This document shows, in pieces, positions 6,647-14,310 of a DNA stretch of 23,671 bases (position 1 is its first letter; each line of letters starts with the position of its first letter). The translations under genes were made by a program, and so were the position numbers. The notes beneath the pieces are model-generated. The model did not search any database, had not been told where the DNA came from, and worked only from the letters and a program-made list of their open reading frames with translations. Location: positions 1 through 23,671 of the forward strand of contig CAYJLC010000033.1 in the NCBI GenBank assembly GCA_964370735.1, given 5' to 3'. Origin of the DNA: CAYJLC01 sp964370735. Lineage in GTDB: Bacteria > Bacillota > Clostridia > Oscillospirales > Butyricicoccaceae.

Positions 6647-8062
6647 ATGAATAAACAGTATGATTTAGCAATACTGGGCGCTGGTAGTGCTGGTTTGGTT
6701 GCGTGTGCGACAGCTAGAGGCTTAGGTGCGAGTGTTCTTCTTGTTGAAAACAGGAAAATGGGTGGCGATTGCCTTAATTATGGGTGTGTACCGAGCAAAA
6801 CTTTTTTAAAATCATGTAAAACGATGAAAACTATTAATCATTCTAGTGATTATGGCATTTTGGTCGGTGATGTGAAACCGTCTTTGGAGAAAATTATGGA
6901 GCGCGTTCAGTCTGTGATTGACGAAATTGCACCTCATGATTCCGTTGAAAGGTTTCGAGGGCTTGGCGCAGATGTTGTGCTAGGTCATGGCGAAATTTTA
7001 TCGAAAAACAGTGTGAAAGTCGGCGATGAAATTTATGGTGCGAAAAAAATTATAATTTCAACAGGGTCGACTGCAAATTTACCTCCTATTCAAGGTCTTG
7101 AAAACGTGAAGTATTACACAAATGAGAGTATTTTCTCGCTTAAAACTTTGCCGAAAAGACTTGTTGTACTAGGTTCAGGGCCGATTGGTTTAGAACTCGG
7201 GCAGGGATTTTCTTTGCTTGGTAGTGAAGTACACATTATAGATAGAGGCGAAAAATTATTTTCAAAAGACGAGCCAGAAGTGTCTGGAATTATGACTAAA
7301 GCACTTGAAGATGATGGCTTAAATCTGCATTTTAAATGTAAAATTATCTCTGTTTTAAAAGAAAATGATGAAATTATTGTATGTTTTGAACAAGATGGAC
7401 AAACAATGCAAATCGCGTGCGATACTTTGCTTGTAGCTCTTGGTAGAACTCCGAACACAAAGGATATTGGACTAGAAAACGTTGGGATTAAGACAAATGA
7501 CAGGGGATATATCGAAGTAAATGAAAAATTGCAAACATCTGTTTCGAATATCTATGCGTGCGGTGACTCGAGAGGGAAATTTATGTTTACCCACATGGCA
7601 GGTTACGAGGCTGTTGTGGCAGTGAAAAATGCACTTATTTCGCCACGGTTTAAGACATCTTATTTGAATGTAGCGTGGACGACATATACTTCGCCAGAGG
7701 TTGCACATGTTGGTGCTATGGAAAAAGATGTGCAAAATGACGGTGGTTATGCACATTTTATAGAGATTGATGACAATGACAGGGCGAAAGCAGAAAATGA
7801 CAGAATTGGTTTTGTAAAGCTTGTTTTGGACAAGAAAAGACGAGTTATCGGTGGTACTATTGTAGGTGAAAAAGCTGGTGAAATGTTGACACAGGTGTCG
7901 CTGATGGTTGCACATAAAATGCCACTTACTTCGGCGTTAAATGTTATTTATCAATACCCAATTCAAGGAGAAATTATCAAAACACTGGCGACAAGAGATT
8001 TTAAAGACCATGTAAAACCGTGGCAACAATCTTTAATTCAGAAGATAGTTAAAAGGGGGTAA
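6647..8062 (+). CDS. FAD-dependent pyridine nucleotide-disulfide oxidoreductase, MerA-like
   Basis: The 471-residue protein has the class I flavoprotein disulfide reductase layout: FAD motif GAGSAG (residues 11-16), redox pair C42/C47 in GGDCLNYGCVPSK, NAD(P)H motif VLGSGPIGLELG, second FAD motif IYACGDSRG, and a C-terminal dimerisation domain. It differs from dihydrolipoamide dehydrogenase and glutathione reductase: the usual His of the C-terminal His-Glu pair is Tyr437 (IYQYPIQGE, Glu442), as in mercuric reductases. It is not a true mercuric reductase, because there is no C-terminal vicinal Cys pair and no N-terminal heavy-metal domain. Proteins of this subgroup are often found with, or fused to, TVP38/TMEM64 proteins, and one lies two genes downstream. 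AAGGTGG precedes the ATG at 6647; a longer open frame from 6473 crosses the promoter and is rejected. The substrate is unknown. Confidence 0.9.
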   Translation: MNKQYDLAILGAGSAGLVACATARGLGASVLLVENRKMGGDCLNYGCVPSKTFLKSCKTMKTINHSSDYGILVGDVKPSLEKIMERVQSVIDEIAPHDSVERFRGLGADVVLGHGEILSKNSVKVGDEIYGAKKIIISTGSTANLPPIQGLENVKYYTNESIFSLKTLPKRLVVLGSGPIGLELGQGFSLLGSEVHIIDRGEKLFSKDEPEVSGIMTKALEDDGLNLHFKCKIISVLKENDEIIVCFEQDGQTMQIACDTLLVALGRTPNTKDIGLENVGIKTNDRGYIEVNEKLQTSVSNIYACGDSRGKFMFTHMAGYEAVVAVKNALISPRFKTSYLNVAWTTYTSPEVAHVGAMEKDVQNDGGYAHFIEIDDNDRAKAENDRIGFVKLVLDKKRRVIGGTIVGEKAGEMLTQVSLMVAHKMPLTSALNVIYQYPIQGEIIKTLATRDFKDHVKPWQQSLIQKIVKRG

Positions 8063-8065
8063 GTG

Positions 8066-8656
8066 ATGATTGACACTAAAGGTAGACAATATTTCCAGCG
8101 TTCGTTTGATTTTACGGCGAAATTTTTCAAATTAATTAATATTCACCCAAATGTAATCACGATTTTTGCATTTTTACTCGGCATTGTTTCGTGTGTGCTT
8201 TTGAGTTTCGGTCATACGATTTATTCGCTGATTTTTCTGTGGATTTCTGGTGCGTTTGATGTATTAGACGGAACTGTTGCAAGACTTACCGGGAAAAGTT
8301 CGAAAATAGGCGCATATTTAGATTTATTATTTGATAGGCTTGTAGAATGTTTCATAATTTTAGGATTTTACTTCCTAATGCCACAATTTGCATTAAGCTA
8401 TTTAATTTTCTTTGTGTCGATGATGTTTAATTACACAACATTTATGCAGGCAGCAGCACTTTTTAAAAACACAGGCAACAAAAGTATGCATTATGACATT
8501 GGAATTGTAGAACGTACAGAAAGTTTCATATTTTTTAGTTTAATGATGCTTTTTCCACAGTTTATACCGATTATATTAAATATTTTCAACGCGCTTATGA
8601 TACTCACAGGTATGATTAGAATATCGAAAATTGCAAAAAGCGAAATGAAAAAATAA
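8066..8656 (+). CDS. CDP-alcohol phosphatidyltransferase family membrane enzyme (YnjF/PgsA-like)
   Basis: The 196-residue integral membrane protein contains the complete family signature D-x2-DG-x2-AR-x8-G-x3-D-x3-D, seen as DVLDGTVAR, then G, AYLD and LLFD, near residues 70-95. These acidic residues bind the metal ions and CDP-linked lipid in enzymes that join a CDP-activated lipid to an alcohol. About five or six membrane helices are visible. The alcohol acceptor is not readable, so synthase identity (phosphatidylglycerophosphate, inositol phosphate or other) is open. I chose the ATG at 8066, six bases after a GGGGG tract; a GTG at 8063, directly after the preceding stop, would add one residue. 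It is translationally coupled to the flavoprotein gene and followed after 22 bp by the TVP38 gene. E. coli ynjF, in the comparable locus, belongs to this family. Confidence 0.92.
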   Translation: MIDTKGRQYFQRSFDFTAKFFKLINIHPNVITIFAFLLGIVSCVLLSFGHTIYSLIFLWISGAFDVLDGTVARLTGKSSKIGAYLDLLFDRLVECFIILGFYFLMPQFALSYLIFFVSMMFNYTTFMQAAALFKNTGNKSMHYDIGIVERTESFIFFSLMMLFPQFIPIILNIFNALMILTGMIRISKIAKSEMKK

Positions 8657-8678
8657 AAGAAAAGGATGGTGGTAGCCT

Positions 8679-9338
8679 ATGAAATCAAAAACTATCGTTA
8701 AAATATCGATTTTAGCTGTTGTTGTAATTTCAATATTCATTTTCAGGGATTATATCAATTTAGATAGTATGCTTGAAATTGTAAACAGTTTAAAAGATAA
8801 TCCACTAGCGCCAGTCGTATATGTATTAATTTATGGAATTTCGGTAACTTTAATGATTCCTGCGAGTGCATTAACGCTATTATCAGCGCCATTATTCGGT
8901 TTTTGGAATGGTCTGATTGTAACGACTATCGGTGCGAATTTAGGATGTCATTTGTCATATTGGATAGGTAAATTTTTAGGCGAAGATGTCATTAAAAAAT
9001 ATATAAAATCTGGCTCGTTTATTGAAAAAGCGACAACTCAAGTAGAAAAAAATGGATTTATATTTATGATGTACGCAAGACTTATTCCATTATTTCCATT
9101 CGCAGCAGTAAACTATCTATCGGCAATTATCGGAACGAGATATCGCGATTATACGATTGCAACTTTTTTTGGAATGTTACCGGGAAGTGTCGTATATGTA
9201 TATCTAGGGTATAGCGCGTCTACTATCGAAGAAAATCCACTAGGTATAGTGGTTTCGATTGCAGCGTTTGTAATTTTCACAGTAGCAGTAACACTTGTGA
9301 AAAAGCGTAATGACAAGAAAACAGCAAGCAAAAATTAG
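8679..9338 (+). CDS. TVP38/TMEM64 family membrane protein (YdjX/YdjZ-like)
   Basis: The 219-residue protein has five or six membrane helices. Its centre carries the family pattern: PASALTLLSAPLFGFWNG near 62-79, then GANLGCHLSYWIGKFLGED, then FIFMMYARLIPLFPFAAVNYL and FGMLPGSVVYVYLG. This is the SNARE-associated/VTT domain of the DedA superfamily, whose better-studied members move or scramble lipids or act as lipid carriers in membranes. E. coli ydjX and ydjZ, in the locus resembling this one, encode the same family. AAGGATGG precedes the ATG; the gene is 22 bp after the phosphatidyltransferase and 12 bp before the binding protein. A role in lipid or anion movement is inferred. Confidence 0.92.
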   Translation: MKSKTIVKISILAVVVISIFIFRDYINLDSMLEIVNSLKDNPLAPVVYVLIYGISVTLMIPASALTLLSAPLFGFWNGLIVTTIGANLGCHLSYWIGKFLGEDVIKKYIKSGSFIEKATTQVEKNGFIFMMYARLIPLFPFAAVNYLSAIIGTRYRDYTIATFFGMLPGSVVYVYLGYSASTIEENPLGIVVSIAAFVIFTVAVTLVKKRNDKKTASKN

Positions 9339-9350
9339 AGGAGAGAGAAT

Positions 9351-10565
9351 ATGAAAAAAATATCATTAATAGCAACAGTTTTAGCATTATCTTCGCTTAT
9401 TGCATGTACTTCGAATGCAAAAATTGTAGAAATTTCGAGTGACTGGGACGAAATTAGCGAAACTGGTTCAAATACAACGGTTACTATTGCAATGTGGGGT
9501 GGAAATGACCTTGTAAATCAATATATGGACGGATATGTAGCAGAAAATCTTGAAGAAATGTATGGAATTGAGTTAAATCGTGTTCCGATGAACGCACCTG
9601 ATTTTGTGTCGAAAATATTAAATGAGAAGAAAAATGGAGTAGACGACGGCAGTATTGATATTTTATGGATAAATGCCGAAAATTTTAGAACACTTAAAGA
9701 CATAGACGGGCTTTATGGTCCATTTACCGATGTTCTTCCTAATCAACAAGAGTATTTTGATCAAAATTCTGGGTTTTTAACAAGTGATTCAGGAATTTCA
9801 ATCGACGGAAAAGAGGCTCTATGGGGGAGCGCACAGCTTGTGTTCACTTATGACAGTGCAAAACTAGAAAATCCGCCGAAATCTTATGCAGAAATATTAG
9901 AATATGCAAAAGAAAATGAAGGAAGTCTTACTTATCCAAACCCTTTAGAGGATTTTGTGGGTTCTTGCTTTGTTAGAAACGCATATTTTGAGCTGACAGA
10001 CGCAGATTACAGCAAGGAATATACTTACGAGGAGTTTTTAGAACTTTCGACACCTGTTATCGAGTATTTTAAAGAACTTCATCCGTATTTGTGGAACGAA
10101 GGCAATGCATTTCCAGCAACAGTTGCACTGCAAAATCAAATGATTTTAAATGGCGAAGTCGATTTATCTTATGGTTTTGAGGTGTTTCAAACATCAGGGC
10201 TAATAAAATCTGGTGAATATCCAGAAAGCTTCGATACTTATGTTTTAGACACAAAAACGATAGGAAACTCGCATTATTTAGCAATTCCTTTTAATTCTCA
10301 GAACATAGAAGGGGCTATGCTTGCGATAGATTTTTTACAAAGCCCAGAGGCACAGATTGAAAAAATGAAACCTGAAGTTTGGGGTGATTTAGCTGTAATT
10401 AGCACAGAAAATTTAACTGACGAGCAAATTTCAGCACTTCAAGAAATTGAAAATGAACCAGCGATAATTCCAGTTTCAGAGCTTTCTGAAAAAAGAAATT
10501 TAGATATGAACGCTAAATATATAGAATGGGTAGAACAAATATGGGAAGAAAACATAATCGGATAA
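9351..10565 (+). CDS. ynjB: ABC transporter substrate-binding lipoprotein, YnjB (COG4134) type
   Basis: The 404-residue lipoprotein has a signal peptide and lipobox LIAC (lipidated Cys19), so it is anchored outside the membrane. Recognisable YnjB-family stretches include IAMWGGNDLVNQYMDGY near 47-63, LWGSAQLVFTYDS near 163 and YPNPLEDFVGSCFVR near 200. It resembles the iron/spermidine/thiamine-type binding protein fold, but the ligand of the YnjB group is not known to me. GAGGAGAG precedes the ATG, 12 bp after the TVP38 gene. The two permeases and the ATPase follow directly, so a complete importer is encoded. Confidence 0.88.
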   Translation: MKKISLIATVLALSSLIACTSNAKIVEISSDWDEISETGSNTTVTIAMWGGNDLVNQYMDGYVAENLEEMYGIELNRVPMNAPDFVSKILNEKKNGVDDGSIDILWINAENFRTLKDIDGLYGPFTDVLPNQQEYFDQNSGFLTSDSGISIDGKEALWGSAQLVFTYDSAKLENPPKSYAEILEYAKENEGSLTYPNPLEDFVGSCFVRNAYFELTDADYSKEYTYEEFLELSTPVIEYFKELHPYLWNEGNAFPATVALQNQMILNGEVDLSYGFEVFQTSGLIKSGEYPESFDTYVLDTKTIGNSHYLAIPFNSQNIEGAMLAIDFLQSPEAQIEKMKPEVWGDLAVISTENLTDEQISALQEIENEPAIIPVSELSEKRNLDMNAKYIEWVEQIWEENIIG

Positions 10566-11413
10566 AAGAGGCGATATTATACTTTTTTGTGCCTGTTTTA
10601 ATCTATTTAGTATTCATTTTCGGAGGATTTATCTTTGTTTTTATCGAAAGTTTGGGATATATCCCAGCTTTCGGTATGACCGAACCTACTTTTGACCATT
10701 ATATAGATATTTTAGGCGATGAAAAGTTTTTCAAATCATCGTTTTTTTCTATTTATCTCGCAATTATATCTACGACCTTGAGTGTGATAATCGGCATATA
10801 TCTTGCGTCGTTTATGACATTTTCGAACAGCAAAATTTTGAATAAAATGCTTTTTAAACTATCGAATATAATCATTATTTTACCATATTTATTCGCGATT
10901 TTACTGGTTATTTGGATGTTTTCTGACACTGGTTTGCTCGCAAGGATTTTATATTTATTTGGATATAAAGAAGATTTGGGGATTTTATACGATGATTTAG
11001 GCATCGGTATGATTTTATCTTTTGTGCTAAAAGGCTCGGCTTTTGTGACAGTTTATGTCTATAAAGTTATGTCTGAAATAAAAAAAGACTATTTTGTGCT
11101 AGCAAAAAGCATGGGAGTGACGAAATGGAAAGCGATTTTTAGTATTTATGTTCCACTTTGTAAAAATACAATTGTGTGGAGTAGTGCGATTTTATTTGCA
11201 TACACATTAGGTTCGTTTGAGGTTCCGACATTGCTTTCAAATATAAACCAACCGACACTCGCAACCGAACTTTTTAGGCTTTATAGAAGCTCTGATTTTA
11301 CTGATTTTCCGAAAGCAATGGCGAGCAATATTTGCCTGCTTTTTATAAATATTTTGTGCGCTAGCCTATATTCTTTTTGCGTAAGTCGGGTTATTAAGCG
11401 AGGTTATGAATGA
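10541..11413 (+). CDS. ABC transporter permease, first half of a YnjC-like pair
   Basis: The product (290 residues from 10541) has about six membrane helices and the cytoplasmic EAA-type loop AKSMGVTKWKAIFSIYVPL near residue 190, where the ATPase docks. It overlaps the end of the binding protein gene. An in-frame ATG at 10526 would give 295 residues; neither start has a strong ribosome site, and I prefer 10541 because a GGGTAG lies about eight bases before it. In E. coli the corresponding YnjC is, as I recall, one double-length permease; here the two halves are separate genes overlapping by four bases. The substrate is unknown. Confidence 0.88.
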   Translation: MGRKHNRIKEAILYFFVPVLIYLVFIFGGFIFVFIESLGYIPAFGMTEPTFDHYIDILGDEKFFKSSFFSIYLAIISTTLSVIIGIYLASFMTFSNSKILNKMLFKLSNIIIILPYLFAILLVIWMFSDTGLLARILYLFGYKEDLGILYDDLGIGMILSFVLKGSAFVTVYVYKVMSEIKKDYFVLAKSMGVTKWKAIFSIYVPLCKNTIVWSSAILFAYTLGSFEVPTLLSNINQPTLATELFRLYRSSDFTDFPKAMASNICLLFINILCASLYSFCVSRVIKRGYE

Positions 11414-12168
11414 AAACAATAATTTCAATTTTTATATCAATTGCAATTTTTATGAGCCTAATTATGGCTGTATTTACTTCATACACATATCCAAACCTAG
11501 TTCCAACAGGGTTTACGCTGCAATATATCGTAGAAATGCTTACAAATCGATTATTTTTAAAAAGTCTGTGGTCGAGCATATTTCTCGGATTTTGTTGTGG
11601 AATTTTTGCAACTTTATTTGGGTTTTTAATTAGTCGTGGGATTTATAAATTAGCAAATTTTAATAGGAATTTACTTGTGGGATTTTTTACGATACCACTG
11701 TTCTTTCCAGCGATTTCGATGTTTATAGGTGTGCACACGATGATGCTGAAAATAGGGCTTGCAAACACATTTTTAGGAGTGCTTATTTCGCATTTATTAA
11801 TCACGATACCGTATTCGATAAACATTGGAATTTCTTATTTCAAAGGTATTCCGAGCGAGTTTGAAACGATTTCAAATATGCTAGGGGCAAGTAAAATTAA
11901 GACATTTTTGAAAGTGATTTTGCCACTTATCAGCGGTGGAATAGGGCTTTCGTTTAGCATGGCTTTTCTGATTTCGATTTCAGAGTATTTTGCAACTTTT
12001 TTAATCGGTGGAGGGAATATTGTGACACTTTCGGGCATAATGTATCCATATATTTCGAATTTCGATATGCAAAATTCTGCTGTTTTAAGCACAACATTTT
12101 TAATTATCAATATTACAATTTTTGCTTTTTCAAATATTTGGATAAAAAAGCGTAGTTACTTATATTAG
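11410..12168 (+). CDS. ABC transporter permease, second half of a YnjC-like pair
   Basis: The 252-residue protein has about six membrane helices and an EAA-type loop (FETISNMLGASKIKTFLKVI) near residues 154-173. Its start overlaps the previous stop in an ATGA, with GAGG (11400-11403) as ribosome site inside the previous gene, so the two permeases should be made in equal amounts. It is probably the heterodimer partner in the channel. Ten bases separate it from the ATPase gene. Confidence 0.9.
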   Translation: MKTIISIFISIAIFMSLIMAVFTSYTYPNLVPTGFTLQYIVEMLTNRLFLKSLWSSIFLGFCCGIFATLFGFLISRGIYKLANFNRNLLVGFFTIPLFFPAISMFIGVHTMMLKIGLANTFLGVLISHLLITIPYSINIGISYFKGIPSEFETISNMLGASKIKTFLKVILPLISGGIGLSFSMAFLISISEYFATFLIGGGNIVTLSGIMYPYISNFDMQNSAVLSTTFLIINITIFAFSNIWIKKRSYLY

Positions 12169-12177
12169 GAGGCAGAA

Positions 12178-13179
12178 TTGAACTTAATTAATATAAAAAA
12201 GAGTTATAATAGCAAAAAAGTCCTTGAAAATGTGACTTTAGACATAGAAGAACGAGAGTTTTTAGTGATTTTAGGGAATTCTGGGAGTGGAAAATCGACA
12301 CTTTTGAAAATTATTGCAGGCATTGAAAATGCTGATGCAGGTGAGATTTTTCAAAATGGTGAAAAAATCAACGAATTACCTATTCAAAAACGAGATATTG
12401 GATATATTTTTCAAGAACCATTACTTTTTCCACACATGACAGTTAAGCAAAATATTGCGTATAGTTTGCTTATGGCAAAAAAATCTAAAGCAGAAATTGA
12501 GCAAAAATGCAAGGAATATATGCAGTTATTGCAGATAGGCGATTTAGGCGATAGAATGCCACACGAGATTTCTGGTGGGCAAAAACAACGCGTGTCTATT
12601 GCAAGGGCGATAATAAATTCGCCTAAAATGCTTCTTATGGACGAGCCATTTTCTAGTTTAGACATGAATTTGCGAATGCAAATGGGCGAAATGATGCAAA
12701 ATTTAAAGAAAAAGCTTGGTTTGACGATTATTTTTGTCACACACGATATTTCTGAAAGTATGCTTTTAGGAGATAGAATAGCTTTTTTGAATGAAGGAAA
12801 ACTTATTGAGGTAAATAGTCCACAAGAGATGTATTATAGTCCGATTTTTGAAGAAACTGCAAAATTTATGGGCGAATATAATGTGATTTACGGTGAAAAA
12901 GTTCGAAATAAACTCGAAACTAAGTATGGAGTATTTGATGTTTCAAAAGAGATTTTAGATAGAAAGAAAATGTTTGTGAGACCGAATAAAATTCAACTTT
13001 TGCCACATGAAAACGGACAATTTACTATTGATAAAATCATATTGAGTGGCAAAGAAACACGAATTACGCTGAAAGATGAACCACTGATTATCGACACATA
13101 TTTTTCAGAAAACCTTAAAACAGGCGATAGGGTAAATTTACATTTTGAAGTCGGCAATATTGATAAGAAAAACATATAA
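12178..13179 (+). CDS. ABC transporter ATP-binding protein with C-terminal TOBE-like domain (YnjD position)
   Basis: The 333-residue ATPase has Walker A (GNSGSGKST near 37), the Q-loop FQEP near 79, signature ISGGQKQR near 128, Walker B MLLMDEP near 152 and the H-loop VTHD near 186. Residues about 250-330 (MFVRPNKIQLLPHEN...TGDRVNLHFE) resemble the TOBE extension of PotA/FbpC/MalK-type ATPases, which can regulate import. E. coli YnjD is, as I recall, a bare ~217-residue domain, so this one is longer. The start is TTG at 12178, supported by a full AGGAGG five bases upstream that overlaps the stop of the permease gene; no ATG is near. It drives import with the two permeases and the YnjB lipoprotein, and is the last gene of the operon. 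Confidence 0.92.
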   Translation: MNLINIKKSYNSKKVLENVTLDIEEREFLVILGNSGSGKSTLLKIIAGIENADAGEIFQNGEKINELPIQKRDIGYIFQEPLLFPHMTVKQNIAYSLLMAKKSKAEIEQKCKEYMQLLQIGDLGDRMPHEISGGQKQRVSIARAIINSPKMLLMDEPFSSLDMNLRMQMGEMMQNLKKKLGLTIIFVTHDISESMLLGDRIAFLNEGKLIEVNSPQEMYYSPIFEETAKFMGEYNVIYGEKVRNKLETKYGVFDVSKEILDRKKMFVRPNKIQLLPHENGQFTIDKIILSGKETRITLKDEPLIIDTYFSENLKTGDRVNLHFEVGNIDKKNI

Positions 13180-13190
13180 AAGTGTGTTAA

Positions 13191-13220
13191 AAGAGGCTGT
13201 CGCAATTGTGACAGCCTCTT
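13191..13220 (+). terminator. 30-bp palindrome ending the seven-gene operon
   Basis: An 11-bp perfect stem (13191-13201 with 13210-13220) follows the ATPase stop by 11 bases but has no T tract of its own. Alternative pairing of AGGCTGTC (13194-13201) with GACAGTCCT (13263-13271) would place TTTTT (13271-13275) at the stem end. It differs by one base from the palindrome at 18134-18163. Confidence 0.6.
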
Positions 13221-13304
13221 GACATATATTGTGCGAAAATATGAGTTTTGTGATGTATTAGTGACAGTCCTTTTTATACATAAGTAAGTTTTTTAAATTA
13301 GCTA

Positions 13305-13703
13305 CTACTTTCTATTCGATTTTGCGATATATTTATACGCAATATTTTTTAGGAGTATTAGCATATTTTCTGCCTTTTTCTTAGGGTTATTGCATAAAAA
13401 ACCAGTGATAACAAGCGTTAAACCGACGTATATCAAAACAAATTGACCAGCAGAAGGGATATTTTGTTTATTTAATACATCTAAAGTTAGAAAAATACTT
13501 GTCGATGTTGCGATAATAAACAAAATCAATAAAGGATAGATGATTTGAGAAATATGCCCTTTAATTACGAGTTTTTTTGCCAGTGAAAGTTTTAATTTTT
13601 TTGGAAAAATTAAAATCGAAAGTAATAATAAAATGGAAATTGATAGAAAAATCAACTCAATTCCTATAAAAATAAATAATCCGTCTAAAAAACCTTTAAC
13701 CAT
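13305..13703 (-). CDS. Small hypothetical membrane protein
   Basis: The 132-residue protein has three or four hydrophobic segments (about residues 6-34, 53-75 and 88-108 from MVKGFLDG) and a basic C-terminus rich in Lys and Asn. I recognise no family. The start at 13703 is preceded by AAAGGAG about six bases away; an upstream in-frame ATG at 13739 would add 12 residues but lies outside the likely transcript. It is transcribed alone, away from the tandem repeat and S-layer gene, and has its own promoter. Confidence 0.7.
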   Translation of the reverse strand: MVKGFLDGLFIFIGIELIFLSISILLLLSILIFPKKLKLSLAKKLVIKGHISQIIYPLLILFIIATSTSIFLTLDVLNKQNIPSAGQFVLIYVGLTLVITGFLCNNPKKKAENMLILLKNIAYKYIAKSNRK

Positions 13704-13729
13704 AATAGCTCCTTTTGTGTGTTTATTAT

Positions 13730-13758
13730 ATTTTATCATACTTTTACTATATGTGCAA
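13730..13758 (-). promoter_or_regulatory. Promoter of the small membrane protein gene
   Basis: On the minus strand TTGCAC (13758-13753), a 17-base spacer and TAAAAT (13735-13730) lie just before the ribosome site, giving a leader of about 20 bases. Confidence 0.5.
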
Positions 13759-13962
13759 TGTATGATTTTTTTGAAAAAAATGTAAAATTATATGGAAAAA
13801 ATAACTAAAATATGATATAATATAAACGAATTAATTAAAACTGGTAATTTTATACATTTAACTTAAAAATGTACGAACTAGTTTATATTATAAATCATTT
13901 TAGTAAGTATATCATAAGGCTTACGCTTATGATATAAAATAAACGAATTAATTAAAACTGGT

Positions 13963-14062
13963 NNNNNNNNNNNNNNNNNNNNNNNNNNNNNNNNNNNNNN
14001 NNNNNNNNNNNNNNNNNNNNNNNNNNNNNNNNNNNNNNNNNNNNNNNNNNNNNNNNNNNNNN
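13963..14062. other. Assembly gap of 100 N
   Basis: A run of exactly 100 N interrupts the tandem repeat. From the 117-bp period the true missing length should be 62 bases plus a multiple of 117, so 100 is a placeholder. Confidence 0.97.
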
Positions 14063-14251
14063 TATATCATAAGGCTTACGCTTATGATATAAAATAAACG
14101 AATTAATTAAAACTGGTAATTTTATACATTTAACTTAAAATTATGTGAACTAGTTTATATTATAAATCATTTTAGTAAATATATCATAAGGCTTACGCTT
14201 ATGATATAAAATAAACAAATTCACTAAAACTGAAAAAATCACAAATTTAAC

Positions 14252-14279
14252 TTGAAATTGGTGCGAACTAGTTTATATA
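14252..14279 (+). promoter_or_regulatory. Probable promoter of the S-layer gene in the last repeat copy
   Basis: TTGAAA (14252-14257), a 16-base spacer and TATATA (14274-14279) lie in the diverged last repeat unit, about 30 bases before the ATG at 14311. Upstream copies carry the poorer TTAAAA at the same place. Start site mapping is lacking, so this is tentative. Confidence 0.4.
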
Positions 14280-14310
14280 AAAACACAGATATGCTAAACG
14301 GAGGCTTTAT

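Larger units (their letters stand above)
13811..14285 (+). repeat. 117-bp tandem repeat upstream of the S-layer gene, with assembly gap
   Basis: At least four partial or full copies are seen: 13811-13907, 13908-13962 (cut by the gap), 14063-14179 and a diverged last copy 14180-14285. The period is exactly 117 bp. Copies after the first contain the inverted repeat TATCATAAG-N7-CTTATGATA. All share a core ending in GAACTAGTTTATAT. No protein is encoded. The real copy number is unknown because of the N run. Confidence 0.9.

Noticed and set aside
6647..8062. Mercuric reductase and mer operon
   Set aside because: No C-terminal Cys pair, no metal-binding N-terminal domain, and no merR, merT or merP in the neighbourhood.
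13811..14285. CRISPR array
   Set aside because: The whole 117-bp unit repeats, with no unique spacers between short repeats, and no cas genes are nearby.
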